Shown: positions 33,676 to 42,516 of the stretch, piece after piece | Layout of the letters: each line of letters opens with the position of its first letter | Position numbering within the stretch: the stretch's first letter is position 1 | DNA from: FACHB-1406 sp034189065 | GTDB taxonomy: Bacteria; Cyanobacteriota; Cyanobacteriia; Cyanobacteriales; Spirulinaceae | Direction of reading: 5' to 3' | Assembly (NCBI GenBank): GCA_034189065.1 | Contig: JAXHVQ010000007.1 | Location: 1-64,000 of the forward strand | DNA: 64,000 nucleotides | Translations under genes and position numbers: made by a program | The notes under the pieces: generated by a model | What the model saw: the letters and a program-made list of their open reading frames with translations, nothing else | The model's database searches: none | Told to the model about the DNA's origin: nothing

Positions 33676-34338
33676 TCATATTTCTCCTGTTAACGATCGC
33701 ATTAATTGGCCGTAGCCTTCGGGGGGACTGACAATAATCAAGCGATCTCCCGGTTGCGGGCGTGTTTCTGCATCGATAGCGATGGTTTCTCCTCCACGCA
33801 GAATACAGGCAATTGATGTTTTCGGCGGAAGATTAAACTGGCCCAAAGTTTGGCGCGCGGCTGGCATTTCTACCCCCACAACAATTTCGATAACGTTTAG
33901 TCTTCCGCTAGCAATGGGAACAATATTTTCTAGGGCATCGGAACCGGTTTGTTGCTCGATTAATTGAGCGATTAACTCAGTGGCGGAAAAGGCAACTGTT
34001 ACGCCCAATTGCTCAAAAATCGCTTTATTTTCGGGATCGTTGACTAAGGCGACAGTTTGCGGAACGCCGTACTGTTTTTGGGCAATTTGACAGGCGATTA
34101 AATTATTCGGATCTTCGGGCGTGAGAGCAACCAAAATATCGGCTCCAATTGCGCCTACTTTTTCTAAGATATCGGGATCGCTAGCATCTCCCGCCGTGAC
34201 AGTTGCTTTCAGTTGTCTGGAAAACTCCGTTGCAATTTCGCGATCGGAGGCAATTAGGGTAACGCGATCGCCTTTACTAATAAATTGTTTGGCTAGGAAA
34301 TAGACGAGTTTGCTGTCTCCAACAATAATAACTATCAT
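33676..34338 (-). CDS. TrkA-like NAD-binding K+ uptake regulator (full length)
   Basis: 220 aa with an RCK_N Rossmann part (MIVIIVGDSKLVYFLAKQFISKG; VTAGDASDPDILEKV) and a C-terminal RCK_C part (FNLPPKTSIACILRGGETIAIDAETRPQPGDRLIIVSPPEG). It gates the TrkH channel in response to NAD(H) or ATP/ADP in known systems. It lies 153 bp upstream of trkH. The N-terminal glycine motif is VGDSKL, not a standard GxGxxG, so nucleotide binding may be altered. Confidence 0.85.
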   Translation of the reverse strand: MIVIIVGDSKLVYFLAKQFISKGDRVTLIASDREIATEFSRQLKATVTAGDASDPDILEKVGAIGADILVALTPEDPNNLIACQIAQKQYGVPQTVALVNDPENKAIFEQLGVTVAFSATELIAQLIEQQTGSDALENIVPIASGRLNVIEIVVGVEMPAARQTLGQFNLPPKTSIACILRGGETIAIDAETRPQPGDRLIIVSPPEGYGQLMRSLTGEI

Positions 34339-34361
34339 GTAAGTTCAAGTATTTTTTAAGT

Positions 34362-34766
34362 TCAAATCTCTTGTAACAAAGCATCTGCCGATAGCTGAGT
34401 CGGACTCACCGTTGCAATGTCGAACTCTCGATAAATATTCTGACGGGCTGGATTAAAAACCCGTGCTAAAACTTTGGGAACCTTAAACACAACTTTAGCC
34501 ACTTGAGCCACCATCAAGTTTACATTATCTTGGTTGGTTACGGCTAACAAACAGTCGGCTTGACTGACTTTTGTTGCGCGCAACGCCGATAGTTCTGAGG
34601 CATCGCCAACGATGGTAAATCCGCTGAATTCGCCGCCGAGTTGGGCAAAAGCTTCTTCGTTAGGATCGACGACGACAACGCTGTTTCCTTGACGGCTGAG
34701 GGTTGAGGCTAAAATTGAACCAAGTCTGCCGCAACCAATGACAACGATATATTGAGATTTGCTCAT
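34362..34766 (-). CDS. TrkA-N domain protein (short)
   Basis: 134 aa, a single RCK_N domain with standard GCGRLGSILASTLS (GxGxxG) and acidic VVVVDPNEEAF. The C-terminal RCK_C part is absent. With the following full-length paralogue it makes a two-gene TrkA set, as in some cyanobacteria. The spacing to the next gene is 23 bp, so they are co-transcribed. One regulator may bind NAD and the other may be structural. Confidence 0.85.
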   Translation of the reverse strand: MSKSQYIVVIGCGRLGSILASTLSRQGNSVVVVDPNEEAFAQLGGEFSGFTIVGDASELSALRATKVSQADCLLAVTNQDNVNLMVAQVAKVVFKVPKVLARVFNPARQNIYREFDIATVSPTQLSADALLQEI

Positions 34767-34897
34767 TGAGTTTTTTTACCTGTACGAATTTAGGAAAAAA
34801 TAAATAGACTCCGAAGCGCAATTAAAAATCCGATCGCGTCAAATTTCATCCCCTATTACCTATTACCCATTACCCGAGAAGTCTAATTTTAATTTTC

Positions 34898-35557
34898 TCA
34901 CAAACTCGGACGACTGCGAGGCGATCGCGTGGCGCGAGACAGATTATTTCGGGCAGGTTCGTAGGCGGGATCGATGCCGACGGCGACGCGATAATTTTTC
35001 TGCGCTTCTTCTTTTTCTCCTAACATTTCTTGCAATTCGCCGAGGAAATTAAAGCCTTCGGGACGGGAGGGATCGATGGCGATCGCCTTTTTCACCCGTT
35101 CCACAGCTTGCTCGAATTGCCGTTTATTTGCCCCTTGTTTTGCCGCTTCTAGGGCTAATTCGTAGTCTGCGGCGGGTTCGCTTTCAAGGTTTTTGCGCCG
35201 AAATACGCGATCGACTAAATCCCTTAATTCCCGAGGCGTAAAGGGTTTTTGCAAAAAGTCAACCGCTCCCAATTTCATCGCTTCTACAGCATTGTCTACC
35301 GTACCGTGAGCGCTAATCATCGCGATCGCAATTTCTGGGTACAATTCTACTGCCCTCGAGAGCAGTTGCATCCCATCCATTCCCGGCATTTTGAGATCGC
35401 AAAGGATCATGTCGTAGGGTTCGGCTTCTAATTGCATCAGCGCGTCTTCGCCATTAAACGCCGTTTTAACGCTATATCCCAAAGGATCCAGAGCTTGTGC
35501 CACGGTTAGTCGAATATTTTTTTCGTCGTCAACGACTAAAATTCTTTCAGATGCCAT
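34898..35557 (-). CDS. Response regulator with TPR-like C-terminus
   Basis: 219 aa from the ATG at 35557 (MASERILVVDDEKN). The receiver domain has the acid pair VDDE, the phosphoacceptor Asp in MILCDLKMPGMDG, Ser in ISAHGT and Lys in LQKPF. The C-terminal third (AAKQGANKRQFEQAVERVKKAIAIDP, then FNFLGELQEMLGEKEEAQKNY) holds about two TPR-like helical pairs in place of a DNA-binding domain. It probably signals by protein contact. It is 23 bp downstream of the kinase gene on the same strand, so they form a pair. Confidence 0.88.
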   Translation of the reverse strand: MASERILVVDDEKNIRLTVAQALDPLGYSVKTAFNGEDALMQLEAEPYDMILCDLKMPGMDGMQLLSRAVELYPEIAIAMISAHGTVDNAVEAMKLGAVDFLQKPFTPRELRDLVDRVFRRKNLESEPAADYELALEAAKQGANKRQFEQAVERVKKAIAIDPSRPEGFNFLGELQEMLGEKEEAQKNYRVAVGIDPAYEPARNNLSRATRSPRSRPSL

Positions 35558-35580
35558 TATTAGTTTATCTCCCAATTATT

Positions 35581-37422
35581 TTAATGATTCAAAGGTTGGG
35601 CAATGGGAAGAGTAAACGTAAAAGTGCTTCCTTCTCCCGGTGCAGAATCCACCCAAATCGTGCCGCCGTGCGCTTTGACAATTTCCTTACAAATTGCTAA
35701 CCCCAAACCGCTTCCTCCCACATCTCTTTCGGTTTTGACTTGTACGAATTTATCAAAGATTTTACCCTGATATTCCCAAGGAATGCCCTCTCCTTCGTCC
35801 GCGACGGATAAATAAATACTATCGCCTCTTTGTTTGGCTGAGGCACAAATTTTCCCTCCCGTATCGGTATAGCGAATTGCATTAGACAGTAAATTTGTCA
35901 AGACCCAAATAATTTTATTAGGATCGACGCAAACTTCCGGTAAATCCGACTCCAACTCTTGTTGATATTCAATTTGATTTTGTTCGAGTTGAATTTTGAC
36001 GACCGAAATCGCCTTTTCCAATAATAACTGAACTCGAACCGGGACAAACTCAACTTCAATGCGGCCGGACTCAATTTTCGAGAGATCGAGGAGATCGTTA
36101 ACTAGATTTCGCAAGCGCCCCACATCTTCTACAGCAGCGTTGAGGAGTTCCGTTTCGGTATCGGATAGCTTTTCTGTGGTGGTTTCTAGGAGCAAATTGA
36201 GACTCATCGCCATCCCCGTCAAAGGCGTGCGCAACTCGTGGGAAGCTGTGGCGACAAATTCGCTTTTTAGTCGCTCCAAGTTTTTTAATTTTGTGACATC
36301 TTGCAGGAGCAAAATCGCGCCTAAAATTTTGTCCGCATCTTGAATAACCGGCGCAATTGAAAACTGATAATACAACGTTTGTTTGCCGCGTTCGACTGCC
36401 AAAAGCGACTGCTGTTCGTCTAATCGGGGGGAATCTCCCGTTTGTGCGGCGGTTTCGATGGATTTGAGGAGAGTGCGATCGCTAAAAAATTCGGGTAAGG
36501 GATTATTCAGCGCGACGCGAGAACGGGTATCGATAACTTTAGCAGCGGGAGGATTAATGGCTACAATATTTAGGTCGGCATCGACAACAATTATACCATC
36601 GCTGATGCTTTGAATAATCGCCTCCTTTCGCCGCTTCTCTGCAACAATTTGACCGATATTTAACTCGCGAAACGCTTTCAACTTGCGACTCATTTCGATA
36701 GTTTGTTTGCCCAACTGTCCCAATTCATCTTGGGGCATGGTCTGAATTTCGATTTCATAATCTCCCTCAGCAATTTGTTGAGTTGCTCGTTTCATTTCCC
36801 GCAAAGGTCTGACCAAGCGTTCCGACAAAATTAAACTAAAAGCTAACCCCAAACCCGCTGCTCCACCTCCAGCGAGAACCATCGACCAAATGGCTTGGCG
36901 AGACACTTTCTGAGCTTGGTCTGAAGCTCGAAGCATTGTATCTTGATTTAATTCCCTAAGTTCGACGCAAGCATTGCGAACGCGCTCGAATGCAGGAAAA
37001 ACAGTCTCGTAGTAATATTCTGTGAGAGCGGCATCTTCTCCTTGAACTTGCTGAAATTGAGAAAAGACAGTTAAATAATCTCGGTAATAGTTTTCGATCT
37101 CGGCAACAATTTCCCGTTCTCCGTCGATTGTAATATTATCTTTTGCTCGACTCAGCCACAGCAAAAACTGAATTTCGTTTTCTTGAAATTGCTCTCTTCC
37201 TTGCTGTTGGTTTTCCCCAAAAAAGAGTAAAGTTGCACTATCTTGACGCTCGAGGGCATCAATCATTTGCTCCGAAGCGCGAATGCTGCGATAATTTTCT
37301 TGTAGAATAGCTTCGCTCGCTCGACCCAAGCGATTTAAGTTAAAGGTTCCCCATCCCCCAACGAGAAGGGCTAACGTCAGCGTTACGCCATAGCCAATTA
37401 GAATTTTTGTCCTGAGTTTCAC
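35581..37422 (-). CDS. Hybrid-free sensor histidine kinase (TM, HAMP, PAS, HisKA, HATPase)
   Basis: 613 aa, GTG start. A transmembrane helix near residue 10-28 (ILIGYGVTLTLALLVGGWGTF) and a second near 178-198 flank a periplasmic four-helix sensor. The HAMP domain follows (RLVRPLREMKRATQQIAEGDYEIEI), then a PAS domain (QSISDGIIVVDADLNIVAINPPAA). The H box is FVATASHELRTPLTGM, N box LLSNAIRYT, G1 VADEGEGIP and G2 GSGLGLAI. All kinase motifs are intact. The signal is unknown; the partner is the adjacent response regulator. Confidence 0.92.
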   Translation of the reverse strand: MKLRTKILIGYGVTLTLALLVGGWGTFNLNRLGRASEAILQENYRSIRASEQMIDALERQDSATLLFFGENQQQGREQFQENEIQFLLWLSRAKDNITIDGEREIVAEIENYYRDYLTVFSQFQQVQGEDAALTEYYYETVFPAFERVRNACVELRELNQDTMLRASDQAQKVSRQAIWSMVLAGGGAAGLGLAFSLILSERLVRPLREMKRATQQIAEGDYEIEIQTMPQDELGQLGKQTIEMSRKLKAFRELNIGQIVAEKRRKEAIIQSISDGIIVVDADLNIVAINPPAAKVIDTRSRVALNNPLPEFFSDRTLLKSIETAAQTGDSPRLDEQQSLLAVERGKQTLYYQFSIAPVIQDADKILGAILLLQDVTKLKNLERLKSEFVATASHELRTPLTGMAMSLNLLLETTTEKLSDTETELLNAAVEDVGRLRNLVNDLLDLSKIESGRIEVEFVPVRVQLLLEKAISVVKIQLEQNQIEYQQELESDLPEVCVDPNKIIWVLTNLLSNAIRYTDTGGKICASAKQRGDSIYLSVADEGEGIPWEYQGKIFDKFVQVKTERDVGGSGLGLAICKEIVKAHGGTIWVDSAPGEGSTFTFTLPIAQPLNH

Positions 37423-37867
37423 GGGGGGTATTAGGGCGAAGCGATCGCTCCATCATAGGGGACTGTTGCGTTTTTTTCAATCCTACCCGACATAGATGCG
37501 ATCGGATCGTAGTTTACAATTCGCAAAATCATTAAAATGGGTTTTAGGTTTTAGAACCAATGACTAATGACTAATAAGCTAAAGGGCCTGGAACTAAAGT
37601 TCACCGCTAAAAGCTCAAACCCGTTAAAACGGGTTAACAATTTATATGACTGGTGGTGGGCATTGCCAGTATAAATTGATTTCTTTGATTTTGACTTATT
37701 ATTGGCAATTCCCACCCTACAATCTCTGGAACGATCGGTGTCAGTTTACCCGAACTTTCCGAAACCGCCCTCGAAGAAGGTTAGAGCTGAAAAGTCGGCA
37801 ATGTCAACAATTGTAAAATGGTGTAAAATGGCGATCGCGGGTCGGGAAAGGCTCGTAGAATATCACT
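37423..37867. other. Intergenic region with a palindrome and a MITE-like fragment
   Basis: It has an aggttttag and aatgact heptamer stretch (37545-37575). It also has a hairpin aacccgttaaaacgggtt (37618-37635) and an inverted-end element (ggtgggcattgcca / tggcaattcccacc) at 37655-37716. No gene was recognised; the promoter of hicA must lie near 37800. Confidence 0.6.
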
Positions 37868-38125
37868 ATGTCAAAGAAGCGAAAACTACTAGCGAAAATC
37901 CGTGCGGGTTCAAAAAATATTCAATTCAACGAACTAATTGCTCTCGTTGAAGCCTTTGGGTTTACTTTATCTCGCGTTCGCGGTAGTCATCACATTTTTG
38001 TCCATCCCGATATTTCAGAAATTGTTAATCTTCAAAATAAGAAGGGAAAAGCAGTTCCTTACCAAATCCGCCAATTTCTATCCCTAGTCGATCGATATCA
38101 GCTTACTCTAGAAAATGAATCATGA
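37868..38125 (+). CDS. hicA: HicA-like mRNA interferase toxin
   Basis: 85 aa, the typical HicA length. The double-stranded-RNA-binding-like fold is recognised by LVEAFGFTLSRVRGSHHIFVHPD with the catalytic His at 41-42, and by GKAVPYQIRQFLSLV. HicA cleaves mRNA independent of ribosomes. Its stop overlaps the hicB start (ATGA), normal for the pair, with toxin first. The residue set looks complete. Confidence 0.92.
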   Translation: MSKKRKLLAKIRAGSKNIQFNELIALVEAFGFTLSRVRGSHHIFVHPDISEIVNLQNKKGKAVPYQIRQFLSLVDRYQLTLENES

Positions 38126-38343
38126 AGAATTATCATATTAACATTTTTTATAGCGAGGAAGATGGCGGTTACATTGCCGATATCCCCGACTTAGCATATT
38201 GTTCCGCACTCGGCGATACAGAGGAAGAGGCACTTCGAGAGGTTTTGCAAGCGAAGGTAGTATGGTTGGAGGCAGCTAAGGCAGCTAATAGACCTATTCC
38301 TGAACCTAAATATCGACCTGAAATTTATACGGCAGCTTCATAG
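38122..38343 (+). CDS. hicB: HicB-like antitoxin
   Basis: 73 aa with the partly degraded RNase-H-like HicB fold (INIFYSEEDGGYIADIPDLAYCSALGDTEEEAL). It lacks a long C-terminal DNA-binding domain, so it is the short type that neutralises HicA by binding. Autoregulation is less certain. Translationally coupled to hicA. Confidence 0.92.
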   Translation: MKNYHINIFYSEEDGGYIADIPDLAYCSALGDTEEEALREVLQAKVVWLEAAKAANRPIPEPKYRPEIYTAAS

Positions 38344-38353
38344 TTTTTCGTGC

Positions 38354-38467
38354 AAACTATAGCGTTTTTCGCTTCTTGTGAGGTACACTTTTCAGCTTTA
38401 AGTCCCCCTTATTAAGGGGGATTTAGGGGGATCTCTTGTACCTCATCCAAATGAAAAGTGCTATATA
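38354..38467. repeat. Nested hairpin repeat, family E (copy 1)
   Basis: A central stem cccccttattaaggggg is flanked by gaggtac (38380) and gtacctc (38438), acttttca (38387) and tgaaaagt (38452), and ctatagc / gctata at the outside. The gaggtac and acttttca arms pair in crossing order, so they cannot both form in a nested hairpin. The central stem may end hicAB transcription. The right half recurs at 53709. Confidence 0.7.
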
Positions 38468-38525
38468 AGCTTTTTGTCCTTCGTCCTTTGCTAATGACTA
38501 ATGACCAAGGACAAACGACCAATGA

Positions 38526-41174
38526 CTAACTATACTCGCTACGCTGCTGAATTAACTTCGCTACCAACCCCGTCCAACCCGTTTGATGACTTGCCCCCAG
38601 TCCCGCACCATTATCGCCGTGAAAGTATTCGTGAAATAGGAAATAGTCTTTCCAGTGTGGGTCGGTTTCAAAGGTTGTAGAATCGCCGTAAATCGGACGA
38701 TTGCCCGACTCATCTCGAACAAATGCGCTAATTAACCTCGCTTCAATTTCCGATGCCACTTCCCACAACGACATCATTTTGCCCGAACCTTTAGGACATT
38801 CGACTTTATAATCGTCTCCCAAATAATGATGAAACTTTTGTAGGGATTCAATCAACAAAAAGTTAACCGGAAACCACACCGGACCGCGCCAGTTGGAATT
38901 TCCGCCAAAAAGTGCTGTACTAGACTCGGCAGGTTCGTAATCGACTCGATAGGAATTGCCGTCGATTTTTAAAATATAGGGATGTTCTCGATGGTAGCGC
39001 GAAAGCGAGCGAATGCCATAATTGCTAAAAAACTCTGCTTCGTCCAACAATCTTGTGAGAATACGCGGTAATTTATCGCGTTGGACAATGGCTAAAAGTC
39101 GTCGCGCTCCCAATCCTTCGCTTTCCATACAAGCGACATTATCTCTCAGTTCGGGACGATTTTTAATAAACCATTCCAACCGCCTTTTAAAGTTGGGCAA
39201 TTGATTAATTAAAGTGGGTTCTAAGGTAACGACGGCAAAGAGGGGAATTAGCCCCACCATCGATCGCACTTTCAGTTGCAAGCGTTCGTTATTGGGCAAA
39301 CGCGCCACGTCGTAGAAAAATCCATCTTCTTCGTCCCACAAGCGATCGCCGTCTCCTCCGATATGATTGATAGCATCGGCAATATAAATGAAATGCTCGA
39401 AGAATTTGGTCGCCATGTCTTCGTACACCGGATTTTCAATGGCTAACTCCAGTGCTATACTCAGTAAATTGAGACAGTACATTCCCATCCAACTCGTCCC
39501 ATCGGCCTGTTGGAGAAACCCGCCCGTGGGAAGGGGCGCGCTGCGATCGAATACGCCAATATTATCCAGCCCCAGGAAACCCCCTTCAAAAACATTGCTG
39601 CCCTCGGTATCTTTGCGGTTCACCCACCAGGTAAAATTGAGCAGGAGTTTTTGAAAGATGCGTTCTAAAAAGGCGCGATCGCTTCGCCCCCACATTTTCT
39701 GTTCGATCTTATACACCCGCCACGTTGCCCAAGCGTGAACCGGCGGGTTGACATCGCCGAATTTCCACTCGTAGGCGGGGATTTGACCATTGGGGTGCAT
39801 ATACCATTCCCGCGTCATTAAGTCAAGTTGATTTTTCGCAAATTCAGGATCGACCATCGCCAAAGGAATGCAGTGAAAAGCTAAATCCCAGGCAGCAAAC
39901 CAAGGATACTCCCATTTATCGGGCATCGACAGCACGTTAATACTCTCAAAGTGGCTCCATTTGCAGTTGCGTCCCTTTTTTCGCTGCGGCGGCGGTGGCG
40001 GCATTGCGGGGTCGCCTTGGAGCCATTGAGCGACATCGTAGTGGTAATATTGTTTGGTCCACAACAGTCCGGCAAAGGCTTGGCGCTGGATATTGCGCAA
40101 CTCTTCGCTCATCTCAAATGGCGCAACGCGGCGATAAAATTCGTCGGCTTCCTTTTGGCGGGCAGAGAAAAGGCGATCGCATTCCTCGCCGAGGGGTTGG
40201 GTTAAATCGGGGCGATCGCATAATCTCAGTTTAACGGTTTGGGTTTCCCCCGCGCCCAAGGTTAGGGTATAATAGGGCGAACATTTGGTTCCGACGCGAT
40301 CGCCGTTAACGGCTGCTTTTTTCCCCCCAACCACATAATCATTAATCCCATCTTTAACATAAGCAGAGGCATTTTCCGCGCCATACAGCCGTTGATTGTT
40401 GGTTTCATTTTCTACAAACAGCAGGGGAACATCGCCGTCGCAGTACAGCCAATGCTGTCCCAAATCGGGATGGGAGGTTTCTATAATCGCACCCGAAGCA
40501 TCGAAACTGCGCGCCTTCAACGAAGGTTTCTCGCTGCGGTTGTCCCAGGACCAAGTATTGCGAAACCAGAGAGTTGGCAGCAGATGTAGCGTTGCTGTTT
40601 CCGGTCCTCGATTGACAACAGAGATGCGAATGGCAATATCTTCGGGGGAAGCTTTCGCATATTCAACAAAGACATCGAAATAGCGGTTATCGTTGAAAAT
40701 ACCGGTATCGAGTAACTCGTACTCAAATTCGTTCCGTCCCCGCCGTTGGTTTTCCTCAATGAGTTGGGAATAGGGATAGGCAGCGTGAGGATATTTATAG
40801 AGAAACTTAACATAGGAGTGGGTGGGAGTGCTGTCGAGGTAAAAATAGTATTCCTTGACATCTTCCCCGTGATTTCCCTGATTTCCCGTCAATCCAAATA
40901 GCCGTTCCTTGAGAATGGGGTCGTTGCCATTCCACAACGCGATCGCGAAACACAACAACTGTCGATTATCCGAAATCCCCCCAAGGCCATCTTCCCCCCA
41001 ACGATAGGCGCGCGATCGCGACTGGTCGTGGGAAAAATAATCCCAAGCGCTACCATCGGCACTATAATCTTCGCGTACCGTTCCCCATTGACGTTCGCTG
41101 AGGTAGGGTCCCCACTTCTTCCAAAGGGTTTTACCAGTGCGAGAATCTTCGAGTCGTTGATGTTCGGGAGTCAT
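38526..41174 (-). CDS. GH63-like glycosidase (MGH1-like domain)
   Basis: 882 aa. It is a cyanobacterial and bacterial relative of mannosyl-oligosaccharide glucosidase. Visible strings are WGPYLSERQWGTVREDYS, AWDYFSHDQSRSRAYRWGEDG, KWEYPWFAAWDLAFHCIPLAMVDPEFAK, DGTSWMGMYCLNLLSIALE and NWRGPVWFPVNFLLIESLQKFHHYLGD near the C-terminus. The (alpha/alpha)6 barrel with general-acid Asp (AAWDLAFH) and base Glu are the probable catalytic residues. No signal peptide is present, so it acts in the cytosol, perhaps on glucosylglycerate- or trehalose-like or glycogen-derived substrates; this cannot be told. A Pro-rich insert (MPPPPPQRKKGR) lies near residue 390. Confidence 0.88.
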   Translation of the reverse strand: MTPEHQRLEDSRTGKTLWKKWGPYLSERQWGTVREDYSADGSAWDYFSHDQSRSRAYRWGEDGLGGISDNRQLLCFAIALWNGNDPILKERLFGLTGNQGNHGEDVKEYYFYLDSTPTHSYVKFLYKYPHAAYPYSQLIEENQRRGRNEFEYELLDTGIFNDNRYFDVFVEYAKASPEDIAIRISVVNRGPETATLHLLPTLWFRNTWSWDNRSEKPSLKARSFDASGAIIETSHPDLGQHWLYCDGDVPLLFVENETNNQRLYGAENASAYVKDGINDYVVGGKKAAVNGDRVGTKCSPYYTLTLGAGETQTVKLRLCDRPDLTQPLGEECDRLFSARQKEADEFYRRVAPFEMSEELRNIQRQAFAGLLWTKQYYHYDVAQWLQGDPAMPPPPPQRKKGRNCKWSHFESINVLSMPDKWEYPWFAAWDLAFHCIPLAMVDPEFAKNQLDLMTREWYMHPNGQIPAYEWKFGDVNPPVHAWATWRVYKIEQKMWGRSDRAFLERIFQKLLLNFTWWVNRKDTEGSNVFEGGFLGLDNIGVFDRSAPLPTGGFLQQADGTSWMGMYCLNLLSIALELAIENPVYEDMATKFFEHFIYIADAINHIGGDGDRLWDEEDGFFYDVARLPNNERLQLKVRSMVGLIPLFAVVTLEPTLINQLPNFKRRLEWFIKNRPELRDNVACMESEGLGARRLLAIVQRDKLPRILTRLLDEAEFFSNYGIRSLSRYHREHPYILKIDGNSYRVDYEPAESSTALFGGNSNWRGPVWFPVNFLLIESLQKFHHYLGDDYKVECPKGSGKMMSLWEVASEIEARLISAFVRDESGNRPIYGDSTTFETDPHWKDYFLFHEYFHGDNGAGLGASHQTGWTGLVAKLIQQRSEYS

Positions 41175-41634
41175 TTCAGTTATCGCCTTATCAGTTTAGA
41201 CATCAGTTATCACCTTATCAGTGTCCCTCACGCTCAAATCGCGGCGGTTTTATGCAGAACAGCTTACAATCGGCAGGAACTTTTGAGAAAACGTCCCTAC
41301 CAGCGAAACCTCCGTACATCTCTAGCTAAAGCCATACTTGACAACTGGCATATTTTCCTTATTTTACGGGGAAATGAGGATTATCGGCAACGAGAGAGCC
41401 GACTGTCGGCTTTATCCCCATTGAACTTAAGAACGCGCGCGTATTGTACCCCGTCGAGCGATAATAGGGAGAAATTAATTTACCCTTGGGGGCGCGAAAT
41501 AGAAGCAGCAAAGCACGGCTTTTCGTTAAAATTTACAACTTCTTCTGCCTTCTGCCTTCTGCCCTCTGCCTTCTGCCCTCTGCCTTCTGCCTTTTCAAGA
41601 TGCGATCGCGGCGATTTCCCCGACTTCAATAACC
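41175..41634. other. Intergenic region, divergent promoters
   Basis: It contains a direct repeat of catcagttatcaccttatcag-like sequence (41195-41220), a GCCGACTGTCGGC hairpin (41398-41410) and a ttctgcc heptamer array (41543-41595). A -35-like TTGACA lies at 41339. No gene is seen. Confidence 0.5.
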
Positions 41635-42516
41635 ATGAACGACCGAAAAAATCAATACTTAACCAGTCGCTTAATTTTGTGGGTCACATTATGGTTAATG
41701 GTCTTGCTCTTAGGGGTAAAAGTTTCCACAGGCTGGAAAATTCAATCTCTTAGCCTGCTGTCAGCCGCTTTGCACAGTCTCATTACTTGCTTGAGTCTTC
41801 TTTTTGGGTGGTTGACCATCACCCGTAGCGATCGCCCCACAGGAGGCGAAATTCACGGTCACGGACGACGCGAAAGTTTTTTCGCCCTGTTCGGTGTCGC
41901 CGCTGTCTCCGTTTCCTGGCTGAGATTATTCTTTTTTTGCCTCCAGCAATTACTCGGTGCTTGGCAGCAAACATTACCTTTTTCAGTTCAAGCAACCCTT
42001 CCTCGGCTACAGTTTCTCGGGGCAATTGTAGCCGCGACATTAGGATTGGGATTGGCTCATCGCGTTCAGTCTCGAATCTGCGGCTATCCCATTTTACGCT
42101 TCAATGCCAACCAGTTATTTAAAGATGCAGGATTAACGGCGCTGAGTGTGGTGAGTCTCATAGGGGTTTGGGTGGGGGAACCGTTAATCGATTTGCTAGG
42201 GGCTGCAATTTTGTTGATTTTAGCCGTCGAGGGGTTTTGGCAGGTTTTTGTGGGATACTTCCCCTTAATGGTCGAGCAAACGGCGATCGCGCCGGAGGTC
42301 ATCGAACGCGCCATTGTCGAAGTCGAAGGGGTTGCGCGCTGTTACAATATTCGATCGCGCGGCATCATCGGGCGCTTTGTCTATATTTCCATGAACCTGA
42401 GCTTAGAACCAGACTACTCCAAACTCGCCCCGCAAATCGCGCGCCAAATCGAACAAGTGCTGCGCGATCGCTACGGTCCGCTTCAAATTACCTGTACGAT
42501 TGAGAGTCGTCGTTAG
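41635..42516 (+). CDS. CDF-like (cation efflux) membrane protein with altered metal-site motifs
   Basis: 293 aa with the cation-diffusion-facilitator layout: six helices and a C-terminal ferredoxin-like cytoplasmic domain (EVIERAIVEVEGVARCYNIRSRGIIGRFVYISMNLSLEPDYS). In active Zn exporters helices 2 and 5 each hold an H/D-xxx-D metal pair. Here helix 2 reads SLLSAALHSLITCLSL, so only the His (47) remains and the Asp positions are Ala and Thr. Helix 5 reads NANQLFKDAGLTAL, where the His and the aligned Asp are also changed. The GEIHGHGRRES loop is kept. It may bind another metal, be inactive, or be a regulatory paralogue. It is convergent with the PatA-like gene with a 4-bp overlap. Confidence 0.8.
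   Translation: MNDRKNQYLTSRLILWVTLWLMVLLLGVKVSTGWKIQSLSLLSAALHSLITCLSLLFGWLTITRSDRPTGGEIHGHGRRESFFALFGVAAVSVSWLRLFFFCLQQLLGAWQQTLPFSVQATLPRLQFLGAIVAATLGLGLAHRVQSRICGYPILRFNANQLFKDAGLTALSVVSLIGVWVGEPLIDLLGAAILLILAVEGFWQVFVGYFPLMVEQTAIAPEVIERAIVEVEGVARCYNIRSRGIIGRFVYISMNLSLEPDYSKLAPQIARQIEQVLRDRYGPLQITCTIESRR

Noticed and set aside
41028..41753. 241-codon plus-strand frame
   Set aside because: It spans the 5' end of the glycosidase gene in antisense, a tandem repeat and the CDF gene start; no domain is visible.
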